DNA of 23,242 bases from an uncultured Oxalobacteraceae bacterium (lineage in GTDB: Bacteria > Pseudomonadota > Gammaproteobacteria > Burkholderiales > Burkholderiaceae): the NCBI GenBank assembly GCA_946478765.1, contig CAMLDH010000018.1, positions 1 to 23,242 on the forward strand, given 5' to 3'. Below are positions 16,079 to 23,242 of the stretch, piece after piece. Within the stretch, counting starts at the first letter, position 1. The number at the start of each line of letters is the position of its first letter. Position numbers and translations under genes: made by a program. The notes below the pieces were generated by a model. The model ran no database searches, was not told the DNA's origin, and saw only the letters and a list, made by a program, of their open reading frames with translations.

Positions 16079-16236
16079 GGGCTCGCGCAGCAATAAGTTA
16101 GGTAATTTGGCGGTCGTAGCGGGATGCAATGCAAGGCGTACGGCGCGACGCAGTGCGAGCACTGCTAGCGACGGACAACGCGGCAGTGCGCCCGGTACGG
16201 CCAGCAAAATTACCTAACTTATTGCTGCGCGAGCCC
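16079..16236. repeat. 158-bp palindromic (MITE-like) insertion element
   Basis: The outermost 30 bp are perfect inverted repeats (16079-16108 against 16207-16236, starting GGGCTCGCGCAGCAATAAG). The interior continues as an imperfect palindrome with bulges down to CAGTGC-GA-GCACTG at 16151-16164. Both the outer arms and this core share the same centre, 16157.5. TAA flanks both ends (16076-16078 and 16237-16239), consistent with a 3-bp target duplication. There is no ORF of its own. The arm encodes the last residues and stop of the EVE gene. It could fold into one long hairpin in RNA from either strand. Confidence 0.8.
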
Positions 16237-16693
16237 TAAGCAAATGCTGGATGATATGGCGCCATTCGGCAGGCGCAACCGGCGTAATCGAAAGACGGTT
16301 GCCGCGCTTGAGTATCTGCATGTCCTCCAGCGCCGCTTGCGCGCGCAATTCGGATAGCGCGATCAGGCGCGTCTTCTTCACCGCCCGTACGTCGACCAGC
16401 ATCCAGCGCGGATTTTCACGCGTCGCTTTGGCGTCAAAATATTTGCTTTGCGGGTCGAACTGCGTGGGATCCGGGTATGGTGTGCTCGCGACCTCAGCCA
16501 GTCCTGCGATACCCGGGTCGGCGCAGCTGGAATGATAGAACAGCACGCCATCGCCGATGCGCATCGCGTCGCGCATAAAATTGCGCGCCTGGTAGTTGCG
16601 CACGCCGGTCCATGGCACAGACTGATCGCGCGCTGCCAGCGCAGCGTCGATGCTCACCTCGTCGGGTTCGGATTTCATCAGCCAATACTGCAT
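16214..16693 (-). CDS. EVE domain protein
   Basis: The 159-residue protein is a stand-alone EVE (PUA-like) domain, a family that binds modified bases in DNA or RNA. It begins MQYWLMKSEPDEVSIDAAL and contains VPWTGVRNYQARNFMRDAM, GDGVLFYHSSCADPGIAGLA, YFDAKATRENPRWMLVDV and LSITPVAPAEWRHIIQHL, all standard family blocks. The last seven residues and the stop (RARAAIS) come from the arm of the palindromic element. Without it the frame would read LLNKSRK then stop. The ATG at 16693 has no clear Shine-Dalgarno and lies just downstream of the 6S RNA terminator. Expression may rely on a weak local promoter or on read-through. Confidence 0.93.
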   Translation of the reverse strand: MQYWLMKSEPDEVSIDAALAARDQSVPWTGVRNYQARNFMRDAMRIGDGVLFYHSSCADPGIAGLAEVASTPYPDPTQFDPQSKYFDAKATRENPRWMLVDVRAVKKTRLIALSELRAQAALEDMQILKRGNRLSITPVAPAEWRHIIQHLLRARAAIS

Positions 16694-16734
16694 TTTGTTT
16701 TTTTAGAATAATGGCGTTCTACATGCGACGACAT

Positions 16735-16770
16735 AAAAAAAGCGGCTGCACATTAATTATGCAGCCGCTT
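16735..16770 (-). terminator. Rho-independent terminator of 6S RNA
   Basis: A perfect 11-bp stem (AAGCGGCTGCA at 16740-16750 with its complement at 16760-16770) and a 9-nt loop are followed, on the minus strand, by seven T (16741-16735). It lies immediately after the 6S RNA 3' end and before the EVE start codon. Confidence 0.92.
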
Positions 16771-16772
16771 GT

Positions 16773-16957
16773 GAATCAAGTCCCGCCTGTGCCGCTTTGC
16801 CGGCATCCCGAACCAAAACGGTTCAAGGTGGTCACAGTTAGTTCAATTTCGGGTTCATCGGACTAGCGACGCGCACTCCCATCGAACAAAATTCCGCAAC
16901 CGATGCGCATAAATGGTTCAAGGAATATATGGCAATCGCGAACACGGCAGGAGATTC
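16773..16957 (-). ncRNA. ssrS: 6S RNA
   Basis: 6S RNA mimics an open promoter and sequesters sigma70 RNA polymerase. On the minus strand the 5' part (GAATCTCCTGCCGTGTTCGC) matches the TGTTCGC region of the family. The 3' part contains CACCTTGAACC, a GAACC-GTTTT-GGTTC hairpin (16824-16810), then GGCAAAGCGGCACAGGCGGGA. The ends pair (GAATC with GATTC, CCTGCC-GTG with CAC-AGGCGGG), closing a ~185-nt rod of the expected size. Its location next to zapA matches the classical ssrS locus. A consensus promoter and strong terminator flank it. Exact ends are estimates. Confidence 0.88.
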
Positions 16958-16959
16958 AA

Positions 16960-16987
16960 AGTCTACTCTAATCGATACGCATGTCAA
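16960..16987 (-). promoter_or_regulatory. Sigma70 promoter of 6S RNA
   Basis: On the minus strand there is TTGACA (16987-16982), a 16-bp spacer and TAGACT (16965-16960). The predicted start is about 16955 +/- 3, at the 5' end of the 6S RNA closing stem. Confidence 0.8.
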
Positions 16988-17060
16988 ACAATTTTAACGA
17001 TTGCGAACAGAGGAGGCCGCCAAGGCTTTGAGAGCCGACGCGCTCCTGGGACCAGACAAA

Positions 17061-17372
17061 TCAGAAGAGGTTTTCTTGAGGCGCGAGCGCTGCATCCAGC
17101 ACTGCATGCATAGAGGAAATTTTTTGCTTCACTTCGGCCATCGTCATGTCCGCCAGCGGACCTTCCGGCGATTTCATCGCCAGCAGTTCCGCCGCAATGC
17201 CGAGCGCCGCCATTACCGCAATCCGATCGTTTCCCTTGATCTTGCCGGTATCGCGAATCGCGCACATTTTGTCGTCCAGGTAAGCGACCGCTTCTCGCAG
17301 CGCCTCCTCCTCGCCTTCCTTGCACGCCAACTTGTATGCATGTCCCATGATCGAGACATCGATCTGACTCAT
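17061..17372 (-). CDS. zapA: Cell division protein ZapA
   Basis: ZapA is a cytosolic FtsZ-ring stabiliser that cross-links FtsZ filaments. The 103-residue protein begins MSQIDVSIMGHAYKLACKEG, the ZapA globular head. It continues LREAVAYLDDKMCAIRDTGK and NDRIAVMAALGIAAELLAMK, then a C-terminal coiled-coil helix (MAEVKQKISSMHAVLDAAL). Length and order are typical. Its ATG overlaps the TGA of the upstream zapB-like gene by 4 nt, indicating translational coupling. The 6S RNA gene lies downstream, as in many proteobacteria. Confidence 0.93.
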   Translation of the reverse strand: MSQIDVSIMGHAYKLACKEGEEEALREAVAYLDDKMCAIRDTGKIKGNDRIAVMAALGIAAELLAMKSPEGPLADMTMAEVKQKISSMHAVLDAALAPQENLF

Positions 17373-17584
17373 ACGATCTCCTCATCCGCTTCCGGCGCCG
17401 GCATTTTTTCCAATAGAGTGGATACGCGCTGGTGCGCCTCCTGCATCCGTCTGGATAAATCGGTATTTTCAGCAGCAAGTGCCGTCATCGTCAGACGCAT
17501 GTCGGCATTTTCACGACGCAGTGACTGCGCCAGCGCAGCCAATTGGTCGATTTTTTCGGCGAGTTGTTGAAAATCGGAAATCAT
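17369..17584 (-). CDS. ZapB-like coiled-coil cell division protein
   Basis: The 71-residue protein is almost wholly a predicted coiled coil (MISDFQQLAEKIDQLAALAQ, then SLRRENADMRLTMTALAAEN and RMQEAHQRVSTLLEKMP) with an acidic tail. Such a protein directly upstream of zapA is usually called ZapB or a TIGR02449-like protein. It would bridge ZapA to the division machinery. The ATG at 17584 is chosen because the frame's only earlier start is a TTG at 17620. The predicted transcription start coincides with this ATG, so translation may be leaderless. Confidence 0.82.
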   Translation of the reverse strand: MISDFQQLAEKIDQLAALAQSLRRENADMRLTMTALAAENTDLSRRMQEAHQRVSTLLEKMPAPEADEEIV

Positions 17585-17590
17585 CCCGCA

Positions 17591-17620
17591 ACTATAGTGG
17601 TGCAAGCGAATTTCCGTCAA
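17591..17620 (-). promoter_or_regulatory. Promoter of the zapB-like-zapA operon
   Basis: On the minus strand there is TTGACG (17620-17615), an 18-bp spacer and TATAGT (17596-17591). The A of the zapB-like ATG lies 7 nt past the -10, where transcription normally begins. Confidence 0.6.
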
Positions 17621-17723
17621 TAGATTCAGTGACTTGGCGACGTTTTTTCAAGACATGTCTCATCTTTATGAAAATTTCAATGCGCATGGAGGTGTAATTG
17701 ACGAATATGCGTGCGTCATCCGG

Positions 17724-17752
17724 TTGCATCGATCTGCTTCACCCAATAAAAT
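17724..17752 (+). promoter_or_regulatory. Promoter of tRNA-Ala
   Basis: TTGCAT (17724-17729), a 17-bp spacer and TAAAAT (17747-17752) put the start near 17759-17760, just before the tRNA 5' end at 17763. The A+T-rich stretch after it contrasts with the G+C-rich tRNA. Confidence 0.7.
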
Positions 17753-17762
17753 TATTATTCAT

Positions 17763-17838
17763 GGGGCGGTAGCTCAGCTGGGAGAGCGCTGCGTTCGCAA
17801 TGCAGAGGTCGGGAGTTCGATCCTCCTCCGCTCCACCA
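17763..17838 (+). tRNA. tRNA-Ala (anticodon CGC)
   Basis: The 76-nt gene folds as a standard cloverleaf. The acceptor GGGGCGG pairs with CCGCTCC and includes the G3-U70 wobble that identifies alanine. The D-arm is GCTC/GAGC. The anticodon stem CTGCG/TGCAG holds the loop TTCGCAA with CGC at 34-36. The T-arm contains GTTCGATC. The discriminator is A73, and CCA is encoded at 17836-17838. It reads GCG codons, which are frequent here. It stands alone between the zapB-like gene and addA; a hairpin at 17843-17870 lies just downstream but has no T-run. Confidence 0.96.
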
Positions 17839-17914
17839 TCTGACGTTTCGTAAATGGCTTTACGCGACGTGGCGCTGATGTAACCAGATACCAATTATTC
17901 CTCGATCGGGATTG

Positions 17915-20900
17915 TCATGCCATTTCCAGCAGCCGGCCTTCCGCCGTGATCAGCGCCGCCTGGATTTTTTTCCCGGCAAATATCGCTTCGGCTGCCGCGC
18001 GGTAACCGGCCATTTGCGACTGGTACGCGGCGCGCTCGCTATCGAGCACCTGGCGCTTGTAGTCCAGAATCCATACTTCGTCGTCAAACACCACCAGCCG
18101 ATCGAAACGCAGCAAGACACCGCCGCTCACGACATCGAGTTCATTGTGGGCAAAGCGGTATTGCGCCGGGTTGTAAAACCGTTCCAGCGCCGGCTGCGAC
18201 AAAATGGCGCACGCCTGTTCCCGCATGATGCCGGCCACCCCATGCGGACACCGCAGCCAGCGTGCGATCGTTTCTGCATCGGGCAACTCGATCGGCCACG
18301 CATGCGCATGCGTTACGCGCTCCAGCAATGCGTGCAACGCGATGCCTTCATCGATGGCGGATGAATTCACTTTTGATGCGAGCGCAGGCAGCGCGGCCGC
18401 GAGCACCGGCGGCGCGAATAGTGGCAGGTCGAATTTTTCTTCAATGGCATGCGCAATACTGTCTGCCAATGCATCGCTCACGATCTCCGGCGCCATTTGC
18501 AGACGCGCGTACCAGCTGTGTTCCGTCACGCCGTCGGGCGCGGCATTTTTGGCGCTCGCGACACCGCTCACAATCAGCAATTCCTTGGCGCGGGTCGCCG
18601 CGACATACAGCAGATTCCAGTCTTCCTGCGACTTGAAATTTTCTTCGGTGGCAAACAATGCGTCGCGCGCGATGCCGCGTTCCGCCTTGCGCCCGAACGC
18701 GGAGAAATGCGTCGGCGCTTCCGCGTCCTGTGGCCAGTCGCACAAGATGCCGACATCGTCGCGCGCCGGCTCGCTGTTGTTGGCGTCAAGCAGCACGACG
18801 ATCCTCGCCTCCAGCCCCTTCGCGCTGTGGATGGTCAGGATGCGTACCGCATCAATCGCCGCATCGACATTCGCTTCATCGGGCGCATCGTTTTGCGCGC
18901 CTTTTTGCAGCGTTTGCAGCGCGTTAATAAATTTCGGCAGGCTCGGATAGCGGCCGGCATCCAGATTCAATGCAAGTTCGGTGAATGCTTCGATATTGCC
19001 GATCACCTGGCTGCGCACCAGCGGCGACGCCGCTTGCGCATAACGGGCAACCAGTTGACTATCGTGCAAAATCTGGTCGAGCAAGTCGTGCACCGGAAGA
19101 TGCAATGCAGAGTGCAGCCATGTTGCCAGCAATCCTGCCGCGCGCCGAAGCGGTTCCGATGCGTCCGCCAACGCCGCTGCCTGCAGGCGCAGCCACCAAC
19201 CATGTTCAGTGCGCTGTGCAAGTGCAATCAGATCATCGTCGCCGGCGCCGATGATCGGGCACTTCAGAACATGCGCCAGCGCGCGATTGTCGCCCGGCGT
19301 GATCAGAAACGTCAGCAGCGCGATCAGGTCAGCGATCTCCAGCGATTCCAGCAATCCGCCGCGCTTGTCGGATACGAATGGAATACCGGCCTCGCGCAAC
19401 GCGCTTTCATAAGCGATCAAATGCGTGCGTTTTTTGACCAGCAGCATCACGTCCGACCACCGCACTTGGCTGCCTTGACTGGACAGTTCGCGCTGCGCGC
19501 GCAAAATCGCCTGCGCCACCGCCTTGCCTTCGTCGAGGCGGCGCGCATCTTCCTCTTCTTCGCGCGGCGCCGTCAACGGGTCGCGCAGCGCCAGTAGCGA
19601 AGCGTCGAGCTGTTCGATTTTTTCGGTCCGGATCAAGGGCAGGCGCCAAACCGCACCTTCGGTTTCCGCCAAGGTCGTTTGCGGCGAGAAGATCGGGTTC
19701 GCAGCCAGACCGGCATTCAGCATCTCTACGATAGCCGGCGCATTGCGGCGCGTCTGATTGGTACGCAATACCGCTGCGCCCTGCATTTGCAACAAATCGC
19801 GCGCCGCCGCAAATACGCGCGGTTCGGCGCGCCGGAAACGATAGATCGATTGCTTCGGATCGCCGACGATGAAGACGCTCGGCTTGCCGCTGTCGTCGCC
19901 GTAGGCATTCAGCCATGCGCGCACGATGCTCCATTGCAGCGGGTTGGTATCCTGGAATTCATCGAGCAGGATATGCTTGTAGCGCGCATCCAGACGGCTT
20001 TGCAGATACGCCGCATGTTCGTCATTGGTCAGCAATCGATACGCTTGCCATTCGAGGTCGGCAAAATCGAACACACGCTGTTCGGCCTTCACCGCTTGGT
20101 ACTGATCGACGAACGCGGCTCCTACGGTGAACAAGGCCGCATTCAATGCCAGTACCGCAGGCTCGAAACTGCGTCTTTGGAACTGTTGCAACGCTTCACC
20201 GACGCGATTGAACTCGTCATCGAATATTGCGATGCCGTCGCGGCCGAAATTGTTTTCCAACGTTTTCTTCAGATCGTTGGTCTTCAGGTTCTTGCGGAAC
20301 TCGCCATTGCCATCGAAAAATTGATAGCACAAATCATTGAAACTGGTTAATGCGGCGCCTGCGGTGAGCGCACTTTCGATTGCGGTCGCGCGCTTCTGGT
20401 TGGTTTGCGTACCCTGCCCCAGCAGCCGCGCGATATTTGCGATGCGCGCCGTCAGCTTGGCGTCGTCCCACAACTGCAAGCGCGCATCGCGTTCGCCATC
20501 GTCGCCGCATAATTCTTGCAGCCATGCCAGCGGCTCCCCGATTTGCGTGGCTGCCCACCACTCTGCACGCTTGCCGACAAATGCCTCCAGCAGCTTTTTC
20601 GCATTCCAGTCGCCGACCATTTCATACAACGTCAGCAATGCGGCTTTGACGTCGTGCTTGCCGCTTTCGTTGAGGCTCTGCATGAACCTGCTGTAGGTCT
20701 CCGTCAACAGCTCGCCGCTTGCTTCCGTCAGAGAATAACCATGCGGTACGCCGGAGCTCAGTGGCGCGATCTGGATCAAACGTGCAAACCAGCTGTGGAA
20801 GGTATCGATCGATAGTGCCTGCGGGCTCGACAGCACGCGCTCATACAGACCGCGCGCCACCGGCATGACAGTATCGAGCTGTGTTTGGTCCACGCCGCGC

Positions 20901-21208
20901 TCCTGCAACATCATGCGGGCCGCGGCATCCGGTTGCAGCGCGAGGTCGTGCAGCAATTGCATCAGCCGCTCGCGCATTTCCTGCGCAGCCTTGCGCGTGA
21001 AAGTAATTGCCAGCAGTTCCGACGGTTCGCTTCCTGATAGCAACAGGCGCAACACGCGCGCGACCAGAAGCCAGGTTTTGCCGCTGCCGGCACAGGCTTC
21101 GACCACCACCGAATGGCGCGGATCGCACGCAGTATGCGTAAACTGCCGAGCGTTGGCGGCTTCGCCATTGATTTCATAGGCACGCGGCGGCGACTGTTGA
21201 ATACGCAT
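17915..21208 (-). CDS. addA: AddA-type helicase-nuclease (UvrD family)
   Basis: AddA is the ATP-driven 3'-5' helicase and nuclease subunit of AddAB, which resects double-strand breaks for RecA loading, replacing RecBCD. The 1097-residue protein has Walker A ACAGSGKTW at residues 38-46. TFTRKAAQEMRERL follows, then Walker B HILLDEFQDTNPLQW with Asp416-Glu417, GDPKQSIYRFRRAEP, LTIHSAKGLEARIVVLLDAN and NLLYVAATRAKELLIVSG. A C-terminal PD-(D/E)XK nuclease domain shows VWILDYKRQ with Asp1049 and Lys1051. The ATG at 21208 shares one base with the addB stop (TAATG) and has GGGAG 7 nt upstream. A longer frame to 21256 is unsupported. Confidence 0.92.
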   Translation of the reverse strand: MRIQQSPPRAYEINGEAANARQFTHTACDPRHSVVVEACAGSGKTWLLVARVLRLLLSGSEPSELLAITFTRKAAQEMRERLMQLLHDLALQPDAAARMMLQERGVDQTQLDTVMPVARGLYERVLSSPQALSIDTFHSWFARLIQIAPLSSGVPHGYSLTEASGELLTETYSRFMQSLNESGKHDVKAALLTLYEMVGDWNAKKLLEAFVGKRAEWWAATQIGEPLAWLQELCGDDGERDARLQLWDDAKLTARIANIARLLGQGTQTNQKRATAIESALTAGAALTSFNDLCYQFFDGNGEFRKNLKTNDLKKTLENNFGRDGIAIFDDEFNRVGEALQQFQRRSFEPAVLALNAALFTVGAAFVDQYQAVKAEQRVFDFADLEWQAYRLLTNDEHAAYLQSRLDARYKHILLDEFQDTNPLQWSIVRAWLNAYGDDSGKPSVFIVGDPKQSIYRFRRAEPRVFAAARDLLQMQGAAVLRTNQTRRNAPAIVEMLNAGLAANPIFSPQTTLAETEGAVWRLPLIRTEKIEQLDASLLALRDPLTAPREEEEDARRLDEGKAVAQAILRAQRELSSQGSQVRWSDVMLLVKKRTHLIAYESALREAGIPFVSDKRGGLLESLEIADLIALLTFLITPGDNRALAHVLKCPIIGAGDDDLIALAQRTEHGWWLRLQAAALADASEPLRRAAGLLATWLHSALHLPVHDLLDQILHDSQLVARYAQAASPLVRSQVIGNIEAFTELALNLDAGRYPSLPKFINALQTLQKGAQNDAPDEANVDAAIDAVRILTIHSAKGLEARIVVLLDANNSEPARDDVGILCDWPQDAEAPTHFSAFGRKAERGIARDALFATEENFKSQEDWNLLYVAATRAKELLIVSGVASAKNAAPDGVTEHSWYARLQMAPEIVSDALADSIAHAIEEKFDLPLFAPPVLAAALPALASKVNSSAIDEGIALHALLERVTHAHAWPIELPDAETIARWLRCPHGVAGIMREQACAILSQPALERFYNPAQYRFAHNELDVVSGGVLLRFDRLVVFDDEVWILDYKRQVLDSERAAYQSQMAGYRAAAEAIFAGKKIQAALITAEGRLLEMA

Positions 21209-23242
21209 TACCAAGCTCCCTTGCGGCACAGACCGCGCACATCGCAGTACTGGCATACCGATTCAATGCCGCTCGCCGGCAACGCTTCGCCTTGCGCGAT
21301 CGCCTGCATATTGCGGATGATTTGCTCGCCGAGCGCGCTCTGCCACTCTGCATAATGCGGCGCCTGTGCGTCGCCGGTCCGGTCCTTTACCGGCTCCAGC
21401 GCGACGTAATGAGCGCATGAAACCGGCGTATCCGACAGCATGCCGTAAAACGGCAATTGATGATCTTCGAGCTGTTTGAATTTGCTGCTCAGCGCTTGCT
21501 GGGTTCTGGTTTTGTAATCGAGTACCGCACGTTCGCCGGCGTCGTTTTCATCGATCCGGTCGACGCGGCCATGCAGCGTGATCTGGCCGTCGGCCCACTG
21601 CAGCGGCTTTTCGAACCAGCGCTCACCGATCACGAATTGCCAGCCCTGCGCTTCGCGTGCATTGGCCCATGCGAGATAGGCGGGAAGCGCTTTTTGCCAG
21701 CGCACGTAATAACCGAGCGCAGCCGCATTCTTCGCCAGTTCTGTTGCGAATATGGCTTCTGAAATTTGGCGCAATACATTTGCGCGATCGTCCAGGCCCG
21801 TCTTCTGGTCGCGGATGGTGTCGTGATAGCTTTTCAGGATTTGATGCAGCCAGTCGCCGTAATCGCGCTTCTCCGGCATGTCGGACAACTCGTCCAATCC
21901 CGACAGACCGAGCATGCGCGTGGCAAAAAACTGGTAAGGGCAGGCGACAAAACTGTTGTAGCCGCTGGCCGACAACTTGGCGGGCAGCAGTTGCGGTGCG
22001 CGCGGCTGCGGCTTTGTTGTTGTCAGCGGCGTCAAATTTCTGATGGGAATATGCACTGGATGCACGGGGATTTTTTCCGCGCCCGCTCGCTCCAGCGTCA
22101 ACTGCAGACGTGCAATCCACGGACTGACCGGATTCGGTTCGCCATCCTTGTACGCCTGCCAGGACAGCACCACTTCACTATTCGTGTGCAGCAGTTCGGT
22201 GAAATCGCGCAACTGCTGCCGTTGCCGGCTTTCCCGCGTGGCCAATCCCAATTCGCGCCGCACCGCATTCGCGAAGAACAAGGTCTCATGCGGTTGCGAC
22301 GGCAAATGATCGGCGTCGGCGCCGACCATCAACACCGCATCGAACGATCGCAGGTGTGCGCCGTTGAGCGGCAGCATCACGACACGCTCGTCGCGTTCTG
22401 GCGCAATGAACGGTGCCGATTCCAGTTGCAGGCTGATAAATGCACGCCACTCGGCAAACGAAAATGCCTGCTCCAGCGTGCTGCAATCCTGAGCAATCGC
22501 ATCCAGCAAGGCAATGGCTTGCGCACCCGCGGAATCGGCCTCCAATGCCGTGCCCATCCCCATCGCATCGAGCGCCGTGCGTGTCGCCTCGATCCACTGC
22601 TGCAGGGTTTTCCTGCCGTTCGCAAACAACTCCGCCTGGCGCGCGAGACGAGACAGCAATGCGCGCTCCGCTTCGGCATCTTTCAGCGCTGCGGCAACCG
22701 AGGCCCAGCCGCCGGACACATTGGCGCTGCGCAATGCCAGCTCAATCATCATCACCTGCGCCGATTTGTTTTCAACATCGGCAAATAAAAAAGGAGACTT
22801 CAAAAAATCCAGCAATGCGACGGTTTCAGCGCGTGCCGCAACCACTTCGAACCAGGCCGCCAGCGCTGCGGCGGCACGCGTAGTCGATAATTTCCAACCA
22901 GTTTCGTCGGCGACGAACACCTGCGCGCGCTCCAGCAGCGCGCGCATGCGACGCGCGGTCACGCGATCCTGCGCAATGATCGCGATCCGCGATTTTCCGG
23001 ACTTGAGCCAGTCGATGATGGTCTGCGCGCCGCACACCGCTTCGTCTTCCAGGCTCTTCGCCGCGCATATCGACAAACCGGGCGGCAGGACGATGTCGTT
23101 CACGCCATGGTTTGCGGTATCGTCCAGCATGCCGGCCCACGCCATCGCATAGGCCGGCGCGATCGATGCCGCTCGCCAGTCCAGCATCACCGGCAAGACC
23201 GTTTGACGCTCACCATAGGCAGTTAAAAATGCTGCCTCGAAC
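21208..23242 (-). CDS. addB: AddB-type nuclease subunit, C-terminal part (partial)
   Basis: The frame is open to the right edge, so only the C-terminal ~677 residues are present and the N-terminus lies outside. The C-terminal domain is a PD-(D/E)XK nuclease with LSASGYNSFVACPYQFF, GRVDRIDEND, AVLDYKTRTQ and the end motif SVCQYCDVRGLCRKGAW. The cysteine in FVACPYQFF plus the three in CQYCDVRGLC form the four-Cys iron-sulfur staple typical of AddB. The middle part (RDERVVMLPLNGAHLRSFDA, then VLMVGADADHLP) is the inactivated helicase-like region. It is upstream of and overlaps addA, forming the operon. Confidence 0.85.
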   Translation of the reverse strand, partial: FEAAFLTAYGERQTVLPVMLDWRAASIAPAYAMAWAGMLDDTANHGVNDIVLPPGLSICAAKSLEDEAVCGAQTIIDWLKSGKSRIAIIAQDRVTARRMRALLERAQVFVADETGWKLSTTRAAAALAAWFEVVAARAETVALLDFLKSPFLFADVENKSAQVMMIELALRSANVSGGWASVAAALKDAEAERALLSRLARQAELFANGRKTLQQWIEATRTALDAMGMGTALEADSAGAQAIALLDAIAQDCSTLEQAFSFAEWRAFISLQLESAPFIAPERDERVVMLPLNGAHLRSFDAVLMVGADADHLPSQPHETLFFANAVRRELGLATRESRQRQQLRDFTELLHTNSEVVLSWQAYKDGEPNPVSPWIARLQLTLERAGAEKIPVHPVHIPIRNLTPLTTTKPQPRAPQLLPAKLSASGYNSFVACPYQFFATRMLGLSGLDELSDMPEKRDYGDWLHQILKSYHDTIRDQKTGLDDRANVLRQISEAIFATELAKNAAALGYYVRWQKALPAYLAWANAREAQGWQFVIGERWFEKPLQWADGQITLHGRVDRIDENDAGERAVLDYKTRTQQALSSKFKQLEDHQLPFYGMLSDTPVSCAHYVALEPVKDRTGDAQAPHYAEWQSALGEQIIRNMQAIAQGEALPASGIESVCQYCDVRGLCRKGAW

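Noticed and set aside
17843..17870. Hairpin just after tRNA-Ala
   Set aside because: Interrupted stem with no T-run; possibly a processing or termination signal but not supportable.
18449..19597. 382-codon + strand frame inside addA
   Set aside because: Antisense shadow of a long G+C-rich gene; Arg/Gln-rich composition with no recognisable domain. The same holds for 18204-18950 and 19679-20350.
21766..22788. 340-codon + strand frame inside addB
   Set aside because: Antisense shadow of addB with no family resemblance.
1..23242. CRISPR arrays, prophage, toxin-antitoxin, defence or secretion cassettes
   Set aside because: No regular spaced repeats, integrase, transposase or recognisable defence genes were found; the window is mostly conserved housekeeping genes, so no novel multi-gene system is claimed.

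Overview
The window is an ordinary stretch of bacterial chromosome with about 55-58% G+C (estimated by eye). Its gene set points to Burkholderiales, most likely Oxalobacteraceae (Herminiimonas/Janthinobacterium-like): homodimeric-type AceE divergent from folD, holC followed by a small coiled protein, a small Trp-rich betaproteobacterial protein, a zapB-zapA-6S RNA-EVE cluster, and AddAB instead of RecBCD. The genus is an inference from gene content only. The first 47 bases are not genomic. They are the end of an Illumina P7 adapter, an 8-nt index and the read-2 primer, left at the end of an assembled contig.

Layout. 48-622 (-): the first 191 codons of aceE, cut by the adapter. 907-5389 (+): folD, prlC (M3 oligopeptidase), a secreted DUF4124-glutaredoxin protein, holC and a small hypothetical protein, closely packed. 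5527-8825: an amino-acid block with dadA (+) facing an Lrp-family regulator (-), which diverges from a branched-chain amino-acid binding protein (+). The intergenic regions hold inverted repeats that could be operators. 8955-9635: a small periplasmic cytochrome c (-) divergent from a Trp-rich membrane peptide (+). 9760-13438: ilvD (-) divergent from a LysR regulator (+), whose stop codon abuts lgt (+). 13520-13642: the C-terminal remnant of an enoyl-CoA hydratase. 13711-15231: matB, malonyl-CoA synthetase. 15252-16693 (-): a TauE/SafE permease and an EVE-domain protein separated by a 158-bp palindromic element. 16735-16987 (-): 6S RNA with its own promoter and terminator. 17061-17584 (-): zapA and a zapB-like gene. 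17763-17838 (+): tRNA-Ala(CGC). 17915-23242 (-): addA and addB, with addB running off the right edge.

Functionally the genes cover central carbon metabolism (aceE, matB), one-carbon metabolism (folD), amino-acid catabolism, uptake and synthesis (dadA, lrp, liv binding protein, ilvD), lipoprotein maturation (lgt), cell division (zapA/zapB), replication (holC) and recombination repair (addAB). I found no CRISPR array, phage, toxin-antitoxin or defence cassette. The most interesting non-coding signals are the palindromic element, which appears to have inserted exactly at an EVE-tauE operon junction and rewritten the EVE C-terminus, and the 6S RNA locus. Smaller points are a possibly leaderless zapB-like mRNA and several inverted repeats in promoter regions.
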